Assembly: GCF_016863175.1 (NCBI RefSeq)
Contig: NZ_BOOJ01000051.1
Coordinates: 96,951-160,950 of the forward strand
Reading direction: 5' to 3'
Source of the DNA: Paraplanobispora siamensis
GTDB lineage: Bacteria > Actinomycetota > Actinomycetes > Streptosporangiales > Streptosporangiaceae
DNA length: 64,000 nt
In this document: in pieces, positions 1-7,755 of the stretch
How positions within the stretch are numbered: position 1 is the stretch's first letter
Layout: every line of letters starts with the position of its first letter
Translations under genes and position numbers: made by a program
Notes under the pieces: model-generated
Told to the model about the DNA's origin: nothing
Seen by the model: the letters and a program-made list of their open reading frames with translations, nothing else
The model's database searches: none

Positions 1-55
1 ACAACGGGCTGGCCTGCCAGCTCAGCCGCAGGGCACTCATGATCTTCCGCATCGC

Positions 56-634
56 TCAGACCTTCTCCAGAGCGACTGCCACGTCCTGGAGGAGGGAACC
101 CGAGGCGCGAACCACGCCACCGGGCTCGATGATCCCCAGGGCCGGATACGCCGTGACGCCCAGCGACATGCAGACCGGCCCGCCGTGGGCGGCCTCCACC
201 ACTGTGGTGGCCACCGGCTCCAGCAGCGCGACCTTGTCGGCGACGCCGTCGCTGCCGACCACCAGGGCCAGTACCCGCTGCCGTCCTCCGGGGAAGTCCT
301 CGGCGAACCGGATGAACTCCGGCAGGCGCTCTTCACAGGCTTTGCACCCCATGGAGAAGGCGGCCACCAGCGTGGTGGTCCCGGCGAGGAAGCCCTCGTC
401 GATCGGCGCGCCGTCCACGGTGGTGGAGCTGAAGGCCCCCAGCCGTTCTCCGGCCCCGCGCATCACCGGCGGGAACCCGCCCGGCGGAGGATGGCCGCCC
501 GGCGCCGCGGCGGGCAGCCGGATCAGCAGCTCACCGTGGGCGCGTAACCGCCTGGCCACTGCCACGGTGAAGAGGAGGTTCAACGCGCCCAGCACGCCGA
601 GCAGACCGATGAGCGCCACCACGATATTCGACAC
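56..634 (-). CDS. MauD/TlpA-like membrane-anchored thioredoxin-fold protein
   Basis: 192 aa, GTG start. One hydrophobic N-terminal segment (about residues 3-25) should anchor it with the C-terminal domain outside the membrane. The domain has a thioredoxin-type CKAC active site in the context GCKACEERLPEF and a probable cis-proline in AYPAL, as in MauD and TlpA/ResA thiol-disulfide proteins. These proteins handle disulfides of exported Cys-rich partners. It is the last gene of a three-gene minus-strand set after a Cys-rich small protein and MauE, 52 bp downstream of mauE, and both redox genes have the same GGGGTTGTC leader before the start. Role in oxidising or reducing the small Cys-rich neighbour is inferred. 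Confidence 0.75.
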   Translation of the reverse strand: MSNIVVALIGLLGVLGALNLLFTVAVARRLRAHGELLIRLPAAAPGGHPPPGGFPPVMRGAGERLGAFSSTTVDGAPIDEGFLAGTTTLVAAFSMGCKACEERLPEFIRFAEDFPGGRQRVLALVVGSDGVADKVALLEPVATTVVEAAHGGPVCMSLGVTAYPALGIIEPGGVVRASGSLLQDVAVALEKV

Positions 635-686
635 GACAACCCCCAGGTTTCAACGGTTGCACCGTCACCGGCACGGGCGACGGTGA

Positions 687-1217
687 TCAGACGAGCGGCC
701 GGAACAGCTCGGCGATGTCCTCGGTGAGCAGGACCAGGCCGGCTCCCGCCAAGCCGGCGACCGCCGCCGTCACGAACCCGGCCCCCTCCGGCGCCGGGTT
801 CGTGACGGTGACGGTGAGCACCATCCCGATCAGCCCGGCGGTCAGGAGCACCCCGTTGCGGACGAGCTGGGCCGGTCCCACCGGCGCGGAGGAGGTGCCG
901 AAGCAGTTGCAGGCCACACGGCGGCGGGAGCGCACGGCCATCGCGATCGCGGCCGTGAACACGCTCAGCAGCACCAGCGCGGTCGCGAACCCGGCACCGG
1001 CCGCGCCCGGAACCGCGAGCAGTACGGCCACGGCCAGTTCACCGGCGACGACCGCGGGCGGTACGAGGGCCGCCGGCACCACCGGCACCCGCGGTGCCAG
1101 CTCGCCGGCGGCGGCACGGAAAGAGGCGTAGGCGTCGCGGCTGCGCATCTTGCCCGCCGCCGAGACCACGAAGACCACACCGATCAGAGTCCGGCAGCAG
1201 ACCAGGACGTACTCCAT
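687..1217 (-). CDS. MauE/DoxX-type integral membrane redox protein
   Basis: 176 aa, four predicted hydrophobic helices. The Cys pair in RRVACNCFG, followed by GPAQLVRNGVL, is the signature of MauE proteins, a DoxX-superfamily group that passes electrons or disulfides across the membrane to MauD-like thioredoxins. In methylotrophs MauE and MauD are needed to mature the disulfide-rich light chain of methylamine dehydrogenase. No dehydrogenase heavy chain is seen here, so the partner must be something else, most simply the Cys-rich protein encoded upstream. ATG start with AGGGG nearby. Confidence 0.75.
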   Translation of the reverse strand: MEYVLVCCRTLIGVVFVVSAAGKMRSRDAYASFRAAAGELAPRVPVVPAALVPPAVVAGELAVAVLLAVPGAAGAGFATALVLLSVFTAAIAMAVRSRRRVACNCFGTSSAPVGPAQLVRNGVLLTAGLIGMVLTVTVTNPAPEGAGFVTAAVAGLAGAGLVLLTEDIAELFRPLV

Positions 1218-1236
1218 GACAACCCCTGTTCCGGGA

Positions 1237-1271
1237 GGGGCGCCGCGGTTTTTCGCCCGTCGCGGCGCCCC
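1237..1271 (-). terminator. Hairpin between Cys-rich gene and mauE-like gene
   Basis: Perfect 11-bp stem GGGGCGCCGCG / CGCGGCGCCCC with a 13-nt loop that includes a run of T. It lies between two genes read in the same direction, so it could be an intrinsic terminator or partial attenuator lowering expression of the membrane genes relative to the small protein, or an mRNA-stability element. Confidence 0.5.
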
Positions 1272-1335
1272 GTTGTCCTCTACGGGCGGGAGCGGTCACC
1301 CGGCCGGGCCGGCCCGGATCGCCGGATGACCCGGC

Positions 1336-1635
1336 TCAGCACATCATGAACGGCGGGCAGGTGGGAGGCGGGCACGGACCCGAGTAGGCGGGACCGTAGG
1401 TGCTCGGGCCGTAGGGCCCCATGCCCCCGTGGCACGTCGGCGTCCCGTAGCTGCACGGCTCGCTCCGGACCGCGACCGCGTGGCCGTCGCAGACCCGCAT
1501 CAGGGTCCTGCCCTTGGCGTAGTTGGGGCACCAGTCCTCCCGCCAGTACTCGTAGCACCCCATGGCCTGCGCCTGCGTACCGGGGAGCAGACCTGCCAGC
1601 AGCCGGCCGGTGAACGACCGGATGGTTCGAACCAT
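1336..1635 (-). CDS. Small exported Cys-rich protein, putative substrate of MauE/MauD-like pair
   Basis: 99 aa, ATG start preceded by GAAGG. The N-terminus is basic with a short hydrophobic stretch ending in AQA (residues 22-24), compatible with export. The remaining 75 residues hold eight Cys (27, 36, 49, 61, 68, 88, 93, 99), enough for four disulfides, two closely spaced Trp (31 and 35) and a Pro/Gly/Tyr-rich tail. Cys-rich small subunits such as methylamine dehydrogenase light chain depend on MauD/MauE and make a cofactor from two Trp, so the neighbourhood is suggestive. Overall sequence is not that family as far as I can see. Function unknown. The 251 bp upstream, shared with the divergent GRAS gene, should carry the promoter. 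Confidence 0.6.
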   Translation of the reverse strand: MVRTIRSFTGRLLAGLLPGTQAQAMGCYEYWREDWCPNYAKGRTLMRVCDGHAVAVRSEPCSYGTPTCHGGMGPYGPSTYGPAYSGPCPPPTCPPFMMC

Positions 1636-1886
1636 TGGTTGGCCTTCTTTCTCTGGACGGCCCCTCTGTCAGGAGCCGAATGCTGCGACCCAGGCCAACC
1701 TAGGGACCGCCCGCATGGAAACGACATGCAAGCGGCATGGGCCGTGACCAGGCATGCGTGGTCCGTCGAATGAGTAGTGATTACTCTGCTGCCGCCCGGC
1801 GCCGATTGAAGATCCTCGAGGGGCGGGAGGGCCGGACCCCGGCTTTCCGCCGATCGGAGAACCCGGCCTGCCGAGGAGCTGTCGAA

Positions 1887-2981
1887 ATGAGTGACTCCGT
1901 TTTCACCCTGCTTCACCTGGCGGCGACCGCCGCGGAACAGAACCGGGAATACGAGTTGAGAACGCTGCTCGCGCGAGTGCGTTCCGGCCTCGATCCCGAC
2001 GCCGACTCCCGGGACACGCTGGCCGCCTACTATCTGGCGGGCCTGTCCGGCCGCGTCGAGGGGCGGCACAGGGCGAACCTCTATCTGAGGACGTACGAGC
2101 AGCCGCAGATCGACCTGTTCCGCACCCTTACCGAGCACCTGCCTTTCGTGCGCGTGGGCATGCTGGCCAACGAGCACCTGCTGGACAACCTGCGACGGCA
2201 CACCATCGCCACCGTGCTGTCGATCGGCATCGGCCAGGGGCACCAGGAGAGCGCCCTGCCGGCCCGGGCCGCCGCCCGCGGTCTGCCCCTGCGCCGTCTG
2301 GTCGTCATCGGCGTCGATCCCGCCGCGGACAGCCTGGCCGCCGCCGAGGTCAATCTGAAGCGCGCCGGCGCCGAACACGGAATCGACGTGACGTTCCACG
2401 CCGTGCCGGCCGCCACCGAGGAGATGGACGAGGAGGTCTGGGCGCTGATCGGCCGGTCACCTCGCCCGTTGCTGGCGACGGCCTCCTTCGCCCTGCACCA
2501 CATGGTCGATCCCCACCCGGGATTGGACGCGCGCGCGGTCTTCCTGCGCCGCCTGCGCGCCCTGGAGCCGGCCGCTTTCGCACTGTGCGAACCCGACTCC
2601 GACCACCACCGGGTGAGCCTGCCGGAGCGTTTCACCAACTCATGGCGGATGTTCAGCACACTTTTCGAGGCCATCGACGCCACCCCGCTCACACGTGCCG
2701 AGCACGACGCCATGAAGAGCTTCTTCGGCCGGGAGATCATCGACATCACCGGCGCCGTCGACGAGCGCAGCCGGTACGAACGGCACGAGCCCACCGCCAC
2801 CTGGCTCCGGCGGCTCCGCCGTTGCGGCTTCCGGACCATCGTCCCGGAGATCACTCCGGAGGTGGAGGGGATGCTGACGGCCCCTCCCGATTTCACCCTC
2901 TCCGTCCGGCCCGACCACGTGCGGCTCGGTTACCGGCAGGCCGGCCTCGTGTCGATGATGGCGGCCGTCCCCGACCGCTGA
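1887..2981 (+). CDS. Bacterial GRAS-domain protein (Rossmann methyltransferase-like)
   Basis: 364 aa from ATG 1887, chosen because GAGGAG sits 8 nt upstream; an in-frame start at 1737 is possible. The order of motifs follows the GRAS family best known from plants: an N-terminal helical part (LLHLAATAAE, RTLLARV, LAAYYLAGL), LRTYEQ and FRTLTEHLPFVRVGMLANEHLL, then VLSIGIGQGHQ, equivalent to the plant VHIID-type Rossmann motif, and a C-terminal part with WLRRLRRCGFRTIVPEI. Bacterial members are thought to be small-molecule methyltransferases or binders. No substrate can be read from the neighbours. Confidence 0.7.
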   Translation: MSDSVFTLLHLAATAAEQNREYELRTLLARVRSGLDPDADSRDTLAAYYLAGLSGRVEGRHRANLYLRTYEQPQIDLFRTLTEHLPFVRVGMLANEHLLDNLRRHTIATVLSIGIGQGHQESALPARAAARGLPLRRLVVIGVDPAADSLAAAEVNLKRAGAEHGIDVTFHAVPAATEEMDEEVWALIGRSPRPLLATASFALHHMVDPHPGLDARAVFLRRLRALEPAAFALCEPDSDHHRVSLPERFTNSWRMFSTLFEAIDATPLTRAEHDAMKSFFGREIIDITGAVDERSRYERHEPTATWLRRLRRCGFRTIVPEITPEVEGMLTAPPDFTLSVRPDHVRLGYRQAGLVSMMAAVPDR

Positions 2982-3099
2982 TCGAGGCGATCGGGCCGGA
3001 ACGGGCGCAGGCGCGCACCGTGAGGACGGGGTTCTCCGTCGGGTGCTCATATATGCGTTGCCCCTGGTAGAGGTGGGGCCGTAAGGTCCTGGGACTGTG

Positions 3100-4365
3100 A
3101 TGCGGACGGCAATTGGGCGATTCGTGCCCGAACGGTTGGGACCATCCTTCCGGTGGTTGCTGGGATCGAGCTGGGTGACCAACTTCGGTGACGGCGTGGC
3201 GATGGCGGCGGCGCCGTTGCTCATCGCGTCGCTGACGCGCGACCCGTTCCTGATCTCGCTGGGGGCGCTGATCAGCTGGGCGCCGCCGCTGGCGTTCAGC
3301 CTCTACGCGGGGGTGCTGTCGGACCGGCTGGACCGGCGGCGGATCGTGCTGGTGGCCAATGCCGTACGGCTGGCGCTCCTGATCGGGCTGGTCGCGATGA
3401 TCGCCACCGGGACCGTGACGGTGACCGGGGCGCTGATCGCGCTGGCGCTGATCGGGGTCACCGAGGTGTTCGCCGACAACACCACCTCGACGCTCACCCC
3501 GATGCTGGTCGCCCGCGACGATCTCGTGGTCGCCAACGCCCGGCTGCAGACCGGCTTCCTCACCCTCAACCAGCTCGCCGGACCGCCGTTGGGCGCGCTG
3601 CTGTTCACCGCCGGGGCGACCTGGCCGTTCGCCGGGCAGCTCCTGCTCGTCGCGGCCGGGCTCGTCATGATCTCCCGGATCACCCTGCCGCCGCACGGGC
3701 GGGAGAACGGCGCCGGCCGCTCGAATCTCCTGCACGACCTGAAGGAAGGAGTCGGCTGGACGATCCGGCACGCCGCCGTACGGACCCTTGCCCTCACCAT
3801 CCTGATCTTCAACATCACGTTCGGCGCCGCCTGGTCGGTGCTGGTCCTCTACAGCCTGGAACGGCTCGACCTCGGCCCGATCGGCTTCGGCCTGCTCACC
3901 ACGATCAGCGCGATCGGCGGGCTCGTCGGCACCGCCTTCTACGGGGCGATCACCCGCCGGCTCAGCCTCGGAGTGATCATGCGCGTCGGGCTGATCCTCG
4001 AGACGCTCACCCATCTCGGCCTCGCGCTCACCACCTCCCCCTGGACAGCCTCCGCGATCTTCCTGGTATTCGGCGCGCACGCCTTCATCTGGGGCACCAC
4101 CTCGGTCACCGTCCGCCAGCGGGCCGTCCCGGCCGAACTGCAGGGCCGGGTGGGCAGCGTGAACACCATCTGCGTCTTCGGCGGCCTGGTCGCCGGTTCG
4201 CTCATCGGCGGAGCCCTGGCCGCCCACTACGGCGTGACCGCCCCCTTCTGGTTCGCCTTCGCCGGCTCCGCCGTCTTCGTGGTGGCACTCTGGCGCCAGC
4301 TCATGCACATCACCCACGACGAACCCGAGGCCGCCCTGAAGGGCGAACCTCAGCAGATCCGTTAA
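3100..4365 (+). CDS. MFS exporter of the EntS/macrolide-efflux type
   Basis: 421 aa with twelve hydrophobic segments. The N-terminal half shows WVTNFGDGVAM and SDRLDRRRIV, the MFS loop 2-3 motif, and the middle has NARLQTGFLTLNQLAGPPLGALLF, typical of MFS_3 drug or siderophore exporters. ATG 3100 is used because GGGA lies 5 nt upstream; GTG 3097 would add one residue. Substrate unknown. Its stop overlaps the end of the convergent nitrilase pseudogene by 4 bp. Confidence 0.8.
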   Translation: MRTAIGRFVPERLGPSFRWLLGSSWVTNFGDGVAMAAAPLLIASLTRDPFLISLGALISWAPPLAFSLYAGVLSDRLDRRRIVLVANAVRLALLIGLVAMIATGTVTVTGALIALALIGVTEVFADNTTSTLTPMLVARDDLVVANARLQTGFLTLNQLAGPPLGALLFTAGATWPFAGQLLLVAAGLVMISRITLPPHGRENGAGRSNLLHDLKEGVGWTIRHAAVRTLALTILIFNITFGAAWSVLVLYSLERLDLGPIGFGLLTTISAIGGLVGTAFYGAITRRLSLGVIMRVGLILETLTHLGLALTTSPWTASAIFLVFGAHAFIWGTTSVTVRQRAVPAELQGRVGSVNTICVFGGLVAGSLIGGALAAHYGVTAPFWFAFAGSAVFVVALWRQLMHITHDEPEAALKGEPQQIR

Positions 4366-5160
4366 TCCGTTGATCCGTGGCCCGGCCGGCGGCCCTCGTC
4401 CTCGCGGTCACCCGGTCCGCCGTGATAGCGCGTCTCCAGGACGTCGTCGCGCCGCTGGCCGAGGTACCAGTCGGAGACGGCCGCCAGGTCGACGGTCGCG
4501 CGCAGCACCGCCCGCTCCCCGCCGGTCGTCTCGGCGACGACCTCACCCCGCGGCGAGATGATCATCGACGGGCAGTGCGAGGCCTCGTCGGCGACGTTGG
4601 CGGCCAGCAGCCATCGCTGGTTCTCCGCCGCCCGGCTGATCAGGTGACTGCGCCACACGCCGGGAGGCTCGGCGGGGTTGGCCGCGTGGGTGAGATAGGC
4701 GAACACCTGCGCGCCGGACCCGGCCAGGTGACGCCACTGCTCGGGGAAGCGGACCTCCCGGCAGATCTGCACACCCGTGTCGACTGCGCCGCCGGCGCAG
4801 TCGAGCCGGTGGACGGGAAGGCCGGACCCGGCGCTCAGCACGCCACGCTCGTTGACCGCCAGGTTCACCTTCCGGTACGGCTTGCGCCGCCCGGCGGGGG
4901 TGACGACCAGCGCGCCGTTCCACCAGCGGCCGTCCCGGCGCAGCAGCGAACCGCAGACCAGATGGACGCCGGTCCGCCGGGCCAGGACCGCCAGTTCGTC
5001 CACGGCTCCGTCCAGTTCCGCGGGGTCGAGCCGGTCCAGCGGCGACAGGTCCGCGCCGTAACCGGACAGCGCGCCTTCGGGCAGGACCACCAGTCGGAAC
5101 GGGGGTCCCGTTCTCCAACGCCTTGTCCAGGTGACCGCTGACAGCGCCCAGATAGAGCAT
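4362..5160 (-). pseudogene. Nitrilase-superfamily amidohydrolase, frameshifted near its N-terminus
   Basis: An intact 242-codon frame from 5090 carries the nitrilase triad: Glu in LPEGALSGY, Lys in YRKVNL and Cys in ICREVRFPE. The expected N-terminal strand and helix (MLYLGAVSGHLDKALEN, starting at 5160) is present but in another frame, and the join near 5105 also lacks about ten residues of the first helix. This reads as a frameshift plus small deletion, giving either a pseudogene or a shortened protein restarting downstream. The family hydrolyses C-N bonds of amides, ureas or nitriles. Confidence 0.65.
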
Positions 5161-5280
5161 CAGGCTGATGCCGGAGCCCCGCGCCTTCCGTTGGGAGCAT
5201 CGATCAGCCCGTCAGAGCGATCAAGACTTGGCTCAAGGCGAGGCGGCATCGGCCCGATCTCTGCGGAGCGGGGCCCGCCG

Positions 5281-5324
5281 ACAGGGGGCGAAGGACACCG
5301 GCAGACGTGACCTTCGCCCCCTGT
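5281..5324. other. Perfect 14-bp inverted repeat
   Basis: ACAGGGGGCGAAGG at 5281-5294 and its exact reverse complement at 5311-5324, with a 16-nt loop. It resembles a strong intrinsic terminator but lies in the gap between two gene starts pointing apart (nitrilase remnant and SRPBCC gene), where no terminator is needed. It may be left from a lost gene, insulate the downstream gene, or be an operator. The 233-bp gap holds no credible gene. Confidence 0.55.
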
Positions 5325-5393
5325 GCAGCCCTGGGCTCCGCATGGACGGTGAGGTGGAGGGCCCTGCCGGGAGCCCATGGGGAGGAGGGCGAC

Positions 5394-6089
5394 GTGCGTA
5401 CCAAACTGACCATCATGGGGCTGGTCCTGGCCGCGGCGCTGGTCGCCGTCGGTGTCGTGACGGCTGTGGCGCTGGTCGTCGATCTCCGGGCGGCGCTCGC
5501 TCTCGTGGCGGTCGCCGTACTGGGATACCTGCTGGTGATCGAACCGCGGATACGCCGATGGGGCGCCACCGACGTCGAAGTCGATCGGGCCATGCCCGGT
5601 GACGAGATGATCCCGGACGGCAGGGGGCCCACCCGTGCGATCACCATCCACGCCGCGCCGCACGAGGTGTGGCCCTGGCTGGTCCAGATCGGGTACGGCC
5701 GCGCGGGCTGGTACAGCTACGACTGGATCGACAACGACGGCCGCCCCAGCGCCGACCGGATCGTCCCGGAGTTCCAGGATCTCAAGGTGGGCGACCCGAT
5801 CCTCATGCTGCCCGGTTACGGCCCCGCGGTCCGCGCCATCGAGCCGGACCGGTGGATCGTGTCCGGTGACCCGGAGTTCGGCACCTACTGCTGGGCCCTG
5901 TATCCGGCCCGGGACGGCGGCACCCGGCTGGTGTGCCGCTTCCGCCAGAACTGGCCGATCACTCCGGGCACCCTCTTCTGGACGCTCATCGTCGGCCCCG
6001 GTTCCTTCATCATGGAACGCAAGATGCTCAAGACCATCAAGGCACGCGCCGAGCGGGCCACCGCGGGTCACCGGACCGTCGTGCCCTGA
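5394..6089 (+). CDS. SRPBCC (START/cyclase-like) protein with N-terminal membrane segments
   Basis: 231 aa from GTG 5394, preceded by GGAGGAG at 6-nt spacing. Two hydrophobic helices (about residues 5-50) are followed by a hydrophobic-ligand-binding domain of the polyketide cyclase/dehydrase-like SRPBCC fold, recognisable by TRAITIHAAPHEVWPWLVQIGYGRAGWYSYDW. The same layout occurs widely in actinomycetes as uncharacterised membrane proteins. No biosynthetic partner is adjacent. Confidence 0.7.
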   Translation: MRTKLTIMGLVLAAALVAVGVVTAVALVVDLRAALALVAVAVLGYLLVIEPRIRRWGATDVEVDRAMPGDEMIPDGRGPTRAITIHAAPHEVWPWLVQIGYGRAGWYSYDWIDNDGRPSADRIVPEFQDLKVGDPILMLPGYGPAVRAIEPDRWIVSGDPEFGTYCWALYPARDGGTRLVCRFRQNWPITPGTLFWTLIVGPGSFIMERKMLKTIKARAERATAGHRTVVP

Positions 6090-6130
6090 TCAGGCAAGGA
6101 GTCCTCGCCGGCCGGAGGCGATGCGGTGAC

Positions 6131-6649
6131 TCAGGCGCCGCCGTCGCCTCCGCGCAGGGCCACCGCGAAGCGCCTGCCCGGCGCCGGGTCGACGCCGAAG
6201 CGCTCGGCGTAACCCTCGTGGATCTCCTCCCATCCCTCGTGCGCCTCCTCTTCGGAGATCTCCTTGCCCGCCAGGTGGGGCTCGAGCCTCGAAAGGTAGG
6301 ACTCCCAGCCGGCCGCGGTCTGCGCCGAGAGGCCGAGGTCGTCGATGACGTGGATGAAGACCAGGCGGCAGCCGTCGCCGTCGGGGGCCAGGTCGAAGCT
6401 GTACGGCTGGCCGGCATAGGTCCAGGCCAGGCGGCGGGGCGGATCGACCTCGGTCACCTCGACGGTCGCGCCGCCCGCCTCGAAGGTCTCACCCACCGCC
6501 GGGGTCCAGTCGACGGCCGCGGGGAACCAGCGTCCGAGCTCCGCCGGCACGCTGACGGCCCGCCACACGCGCTCGACCGGGTGGGAAAGCGTGCGCTCGA
6601 AGCGCAGCGCCGGGCGGCCGTCGATCGTCTCCAGGGTTCCGTCGATCAT
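6131..6649 (-). CDS. AHSA1-type SRPBCC protein coupled to ArsR regulator
   Basis: 172 aa; the ATG overlaps the ArsR stop as ATGA, so translation is coupled. Family signals are LRFERTLSHPVERVWRAVS at the N-terminus and the C-terminal tryptophan-containing WESYLSRLEPHL helix. Such proteins bind small hydrophobic ligands and are commonly paired with ArsR regulators in actinobacteria. The ligand is unknown. Confidence 0.8.
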   Translation of the reverse strand: MIDGTLETIDGRPALRFERTLSHPVERVWRAVSVPAELGRWFPAAVDWTPAVGETFEAGGATVEVTEVDPPRRLAWTYAGQPYSFDLAPDGDGCRLVFIHVIDDLGLSAQTAAGWESYLSRLEPHLAGKEISEEEAHEGWEEIHEGYAERFGVDPAPGRRFAVALRGGDGGA

Positions 6650-6948
6650 GGGTTCTCCTCCAGGTGTCGTTCCAGGGCGTCGAGGCGCCGGGACCAGAAC
6701 GCGCGATAGGGCTCCAGCCACTGATCGACCTCGGCGAGGGGTTCCGGGCGCAGCGCGTACACACGCTGCCTGCCCTCCGTGCGCACCGCGACGAGTCCGG
6801 CCTCGCGCAGCACCTTGAGGTGTTTGGACACGCCGGGCTGACTGAGACCCAGGTGTCTCACCAGTTCTCCGGCGGGCCGCTCGCCGGAGAGCAGCAGGTC
6901 GAGAATCTGTCTGCGGTGCGGCTCAGCCAGGGCTGCATAGGCGCTCAC
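6646..6948 (-). CDS. ArsR-family transcriptional regulator
   Basis: 100 aa from GTG 6948. The winged helix is clear: AYAALAEPHRRQILDLLLSGERPAGELV, then LGLSQPGVSKHLKVLREAGLV. There is no obvious metal-binding Cys pair, so a non-metal ligand is likely. A TTG at 6984 would extend the protein through the 22-bp palindrome; I prefer the GTG because that leaves the operator upstream. It probably represses its own two-gene operon. Confidence 0.8.
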   Translation of the reverse strand: MSAYAALAEPHRRQILDLLLSGERPAGELVRHLGLSQPGVSKHLKVLREAGLVAVRTEGRQRVYALRPEPLAEVDQWLEPYRAFWSRRLDALERHLEENP

Positions 6949-6953
6949 GTGCT

Positions 6954-6975
6954 CATATTTCCATATGGAAATATG
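6954..6975. promoter_or_regulatory. Perfect 22-bp palindromic operator, likely ArsR site
   Basis: Half-site CATATTTCCAT followed directly by its reverse complement, AT-rich in very GC-rich surroundings. It starts 6 bp upstream of the chosen arsR GTG, where an autorepressor site is expected. No other copy was noticed in the window. Confidence 0.7.
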
Positions 6976-7008
6976 ATTCTGCAACCCCGGGGCCGGTCCG
7001 CCGTCGTT

Positions 7009-7683
7009 TCAGTAGGTGGCGCGGCCGCCGCTGATGTCGTAGACGGCGCCGGTGGAGAAGCTGACCTTGTCGGAGACCAGCCAGGCGATCAGTTCGGCGA
7101 CCTCCTCCGGCTTCCCGACGCGGCGCATGGGGATGAGGCCGGTGATGCGGGCCAGTTCCTCTGGGCCGGTGGCGGCGTTCATCGGGGTCTCGATCACGGC
7201 CGGGGCGATGGCGTTGACCAGCACGCCGCTGGTGGCCAGCTCCTTGCCGAGCGACTTGGTCAGCGCGATGACGGCGGCCTTGGAGGCGGAGTACGGCGAC
7301 ATGTTCGGGTTGCCGTCCTTGCCGGCCATACTGGCGATGTTGACGATGCGGCCCCAGCCGCGCTCACGCATGGCCGGCACGAAGGCGCGGCAGGTGTGGA
7401 AGGTGCCGTCGACGTTCACCTCGAAGGTGCGCCGCCAGCCGTCGGGCGGGATCTCCCACAGGGGTGCGTTGGGGCCGACGATCCCGGCGGAGTTGACCAG
7501 GATGTCGACCGGGCCGATCTCCTCGGCGGCGGCCCGGACGGCGGCGGCGTCGGTGACGTCCGCGACCAGGTCGGCTCCGTCGGCGACGTCGAGGGTGACG
7601 ACCCTGACGCCGTCGGTCTCCAGCCGGACGGCGGCGGCCCGGCCCAGGCCGCTGACCCCGCCGGTGATGAGCGCGGTACGCAT
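7009..7683 (-). CDS. Short-chain dehydrogenase/reductase, probably sugar-acid oxidoreductase
   Basis: 224 aa. Classical SDR: TGGVSGLG cofactor loop near the N-terminus, NSAG, a Ser in NIASMAG, and the YSASK active site; it ends with a normal C-terminus (VSFSTGAVYDISGG). The family uses NAD(P)H. It follows a sugar-acid dehydratase gene by 68 bp in the same direction, so oxidation of a sugar, lactone or 2-keto-3-deoxy acid in a non-phosphorylating pentose or fucose pathway is plausible. Substrate not determinable. Confidence 0.75.
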   Translation of the reverse strand: MRTALITGGVSGLGRAAAVRLETDGVRVVTLDVADGADLVADVTDAAAVRAAAEEIGPVDILVNSAGIVGPNAPLWEIPPDGWRRTFEVNVDGTFHTCRAFVPAMRERGWGRIVNIASMAGKDGNPNMSPYSASKAAVIALTKSLGKELATSGVLVNAIAPAVIETPMNAATGPEELARITGLIPMRRVGKPEEVAELIAWLVSDKVSFSTGAVYDISGGRATY

Positions 7684-7700
7684 GGCACGTCCTTTCCGTG

Positions 7701-7755
7701 GGTTCGCCTCAGGGGGTTCGCCTCAGGGGGTTCGCCTCTGGAGGGTTCACGTCAG
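7701..7755. repeat. Tandem 14-bp repeat
   Basis: GGTTCGCCTCAGGG occurs twice exactly (7701-7714, 7715-7728), then as a 12/14 variant and a decayed fourth copy running into the dehydratase stop. It fills the gap between the dehydratase and SDR genes. Most likely slippage expansion; no regulatory role is evident. Confidence 0.7.
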
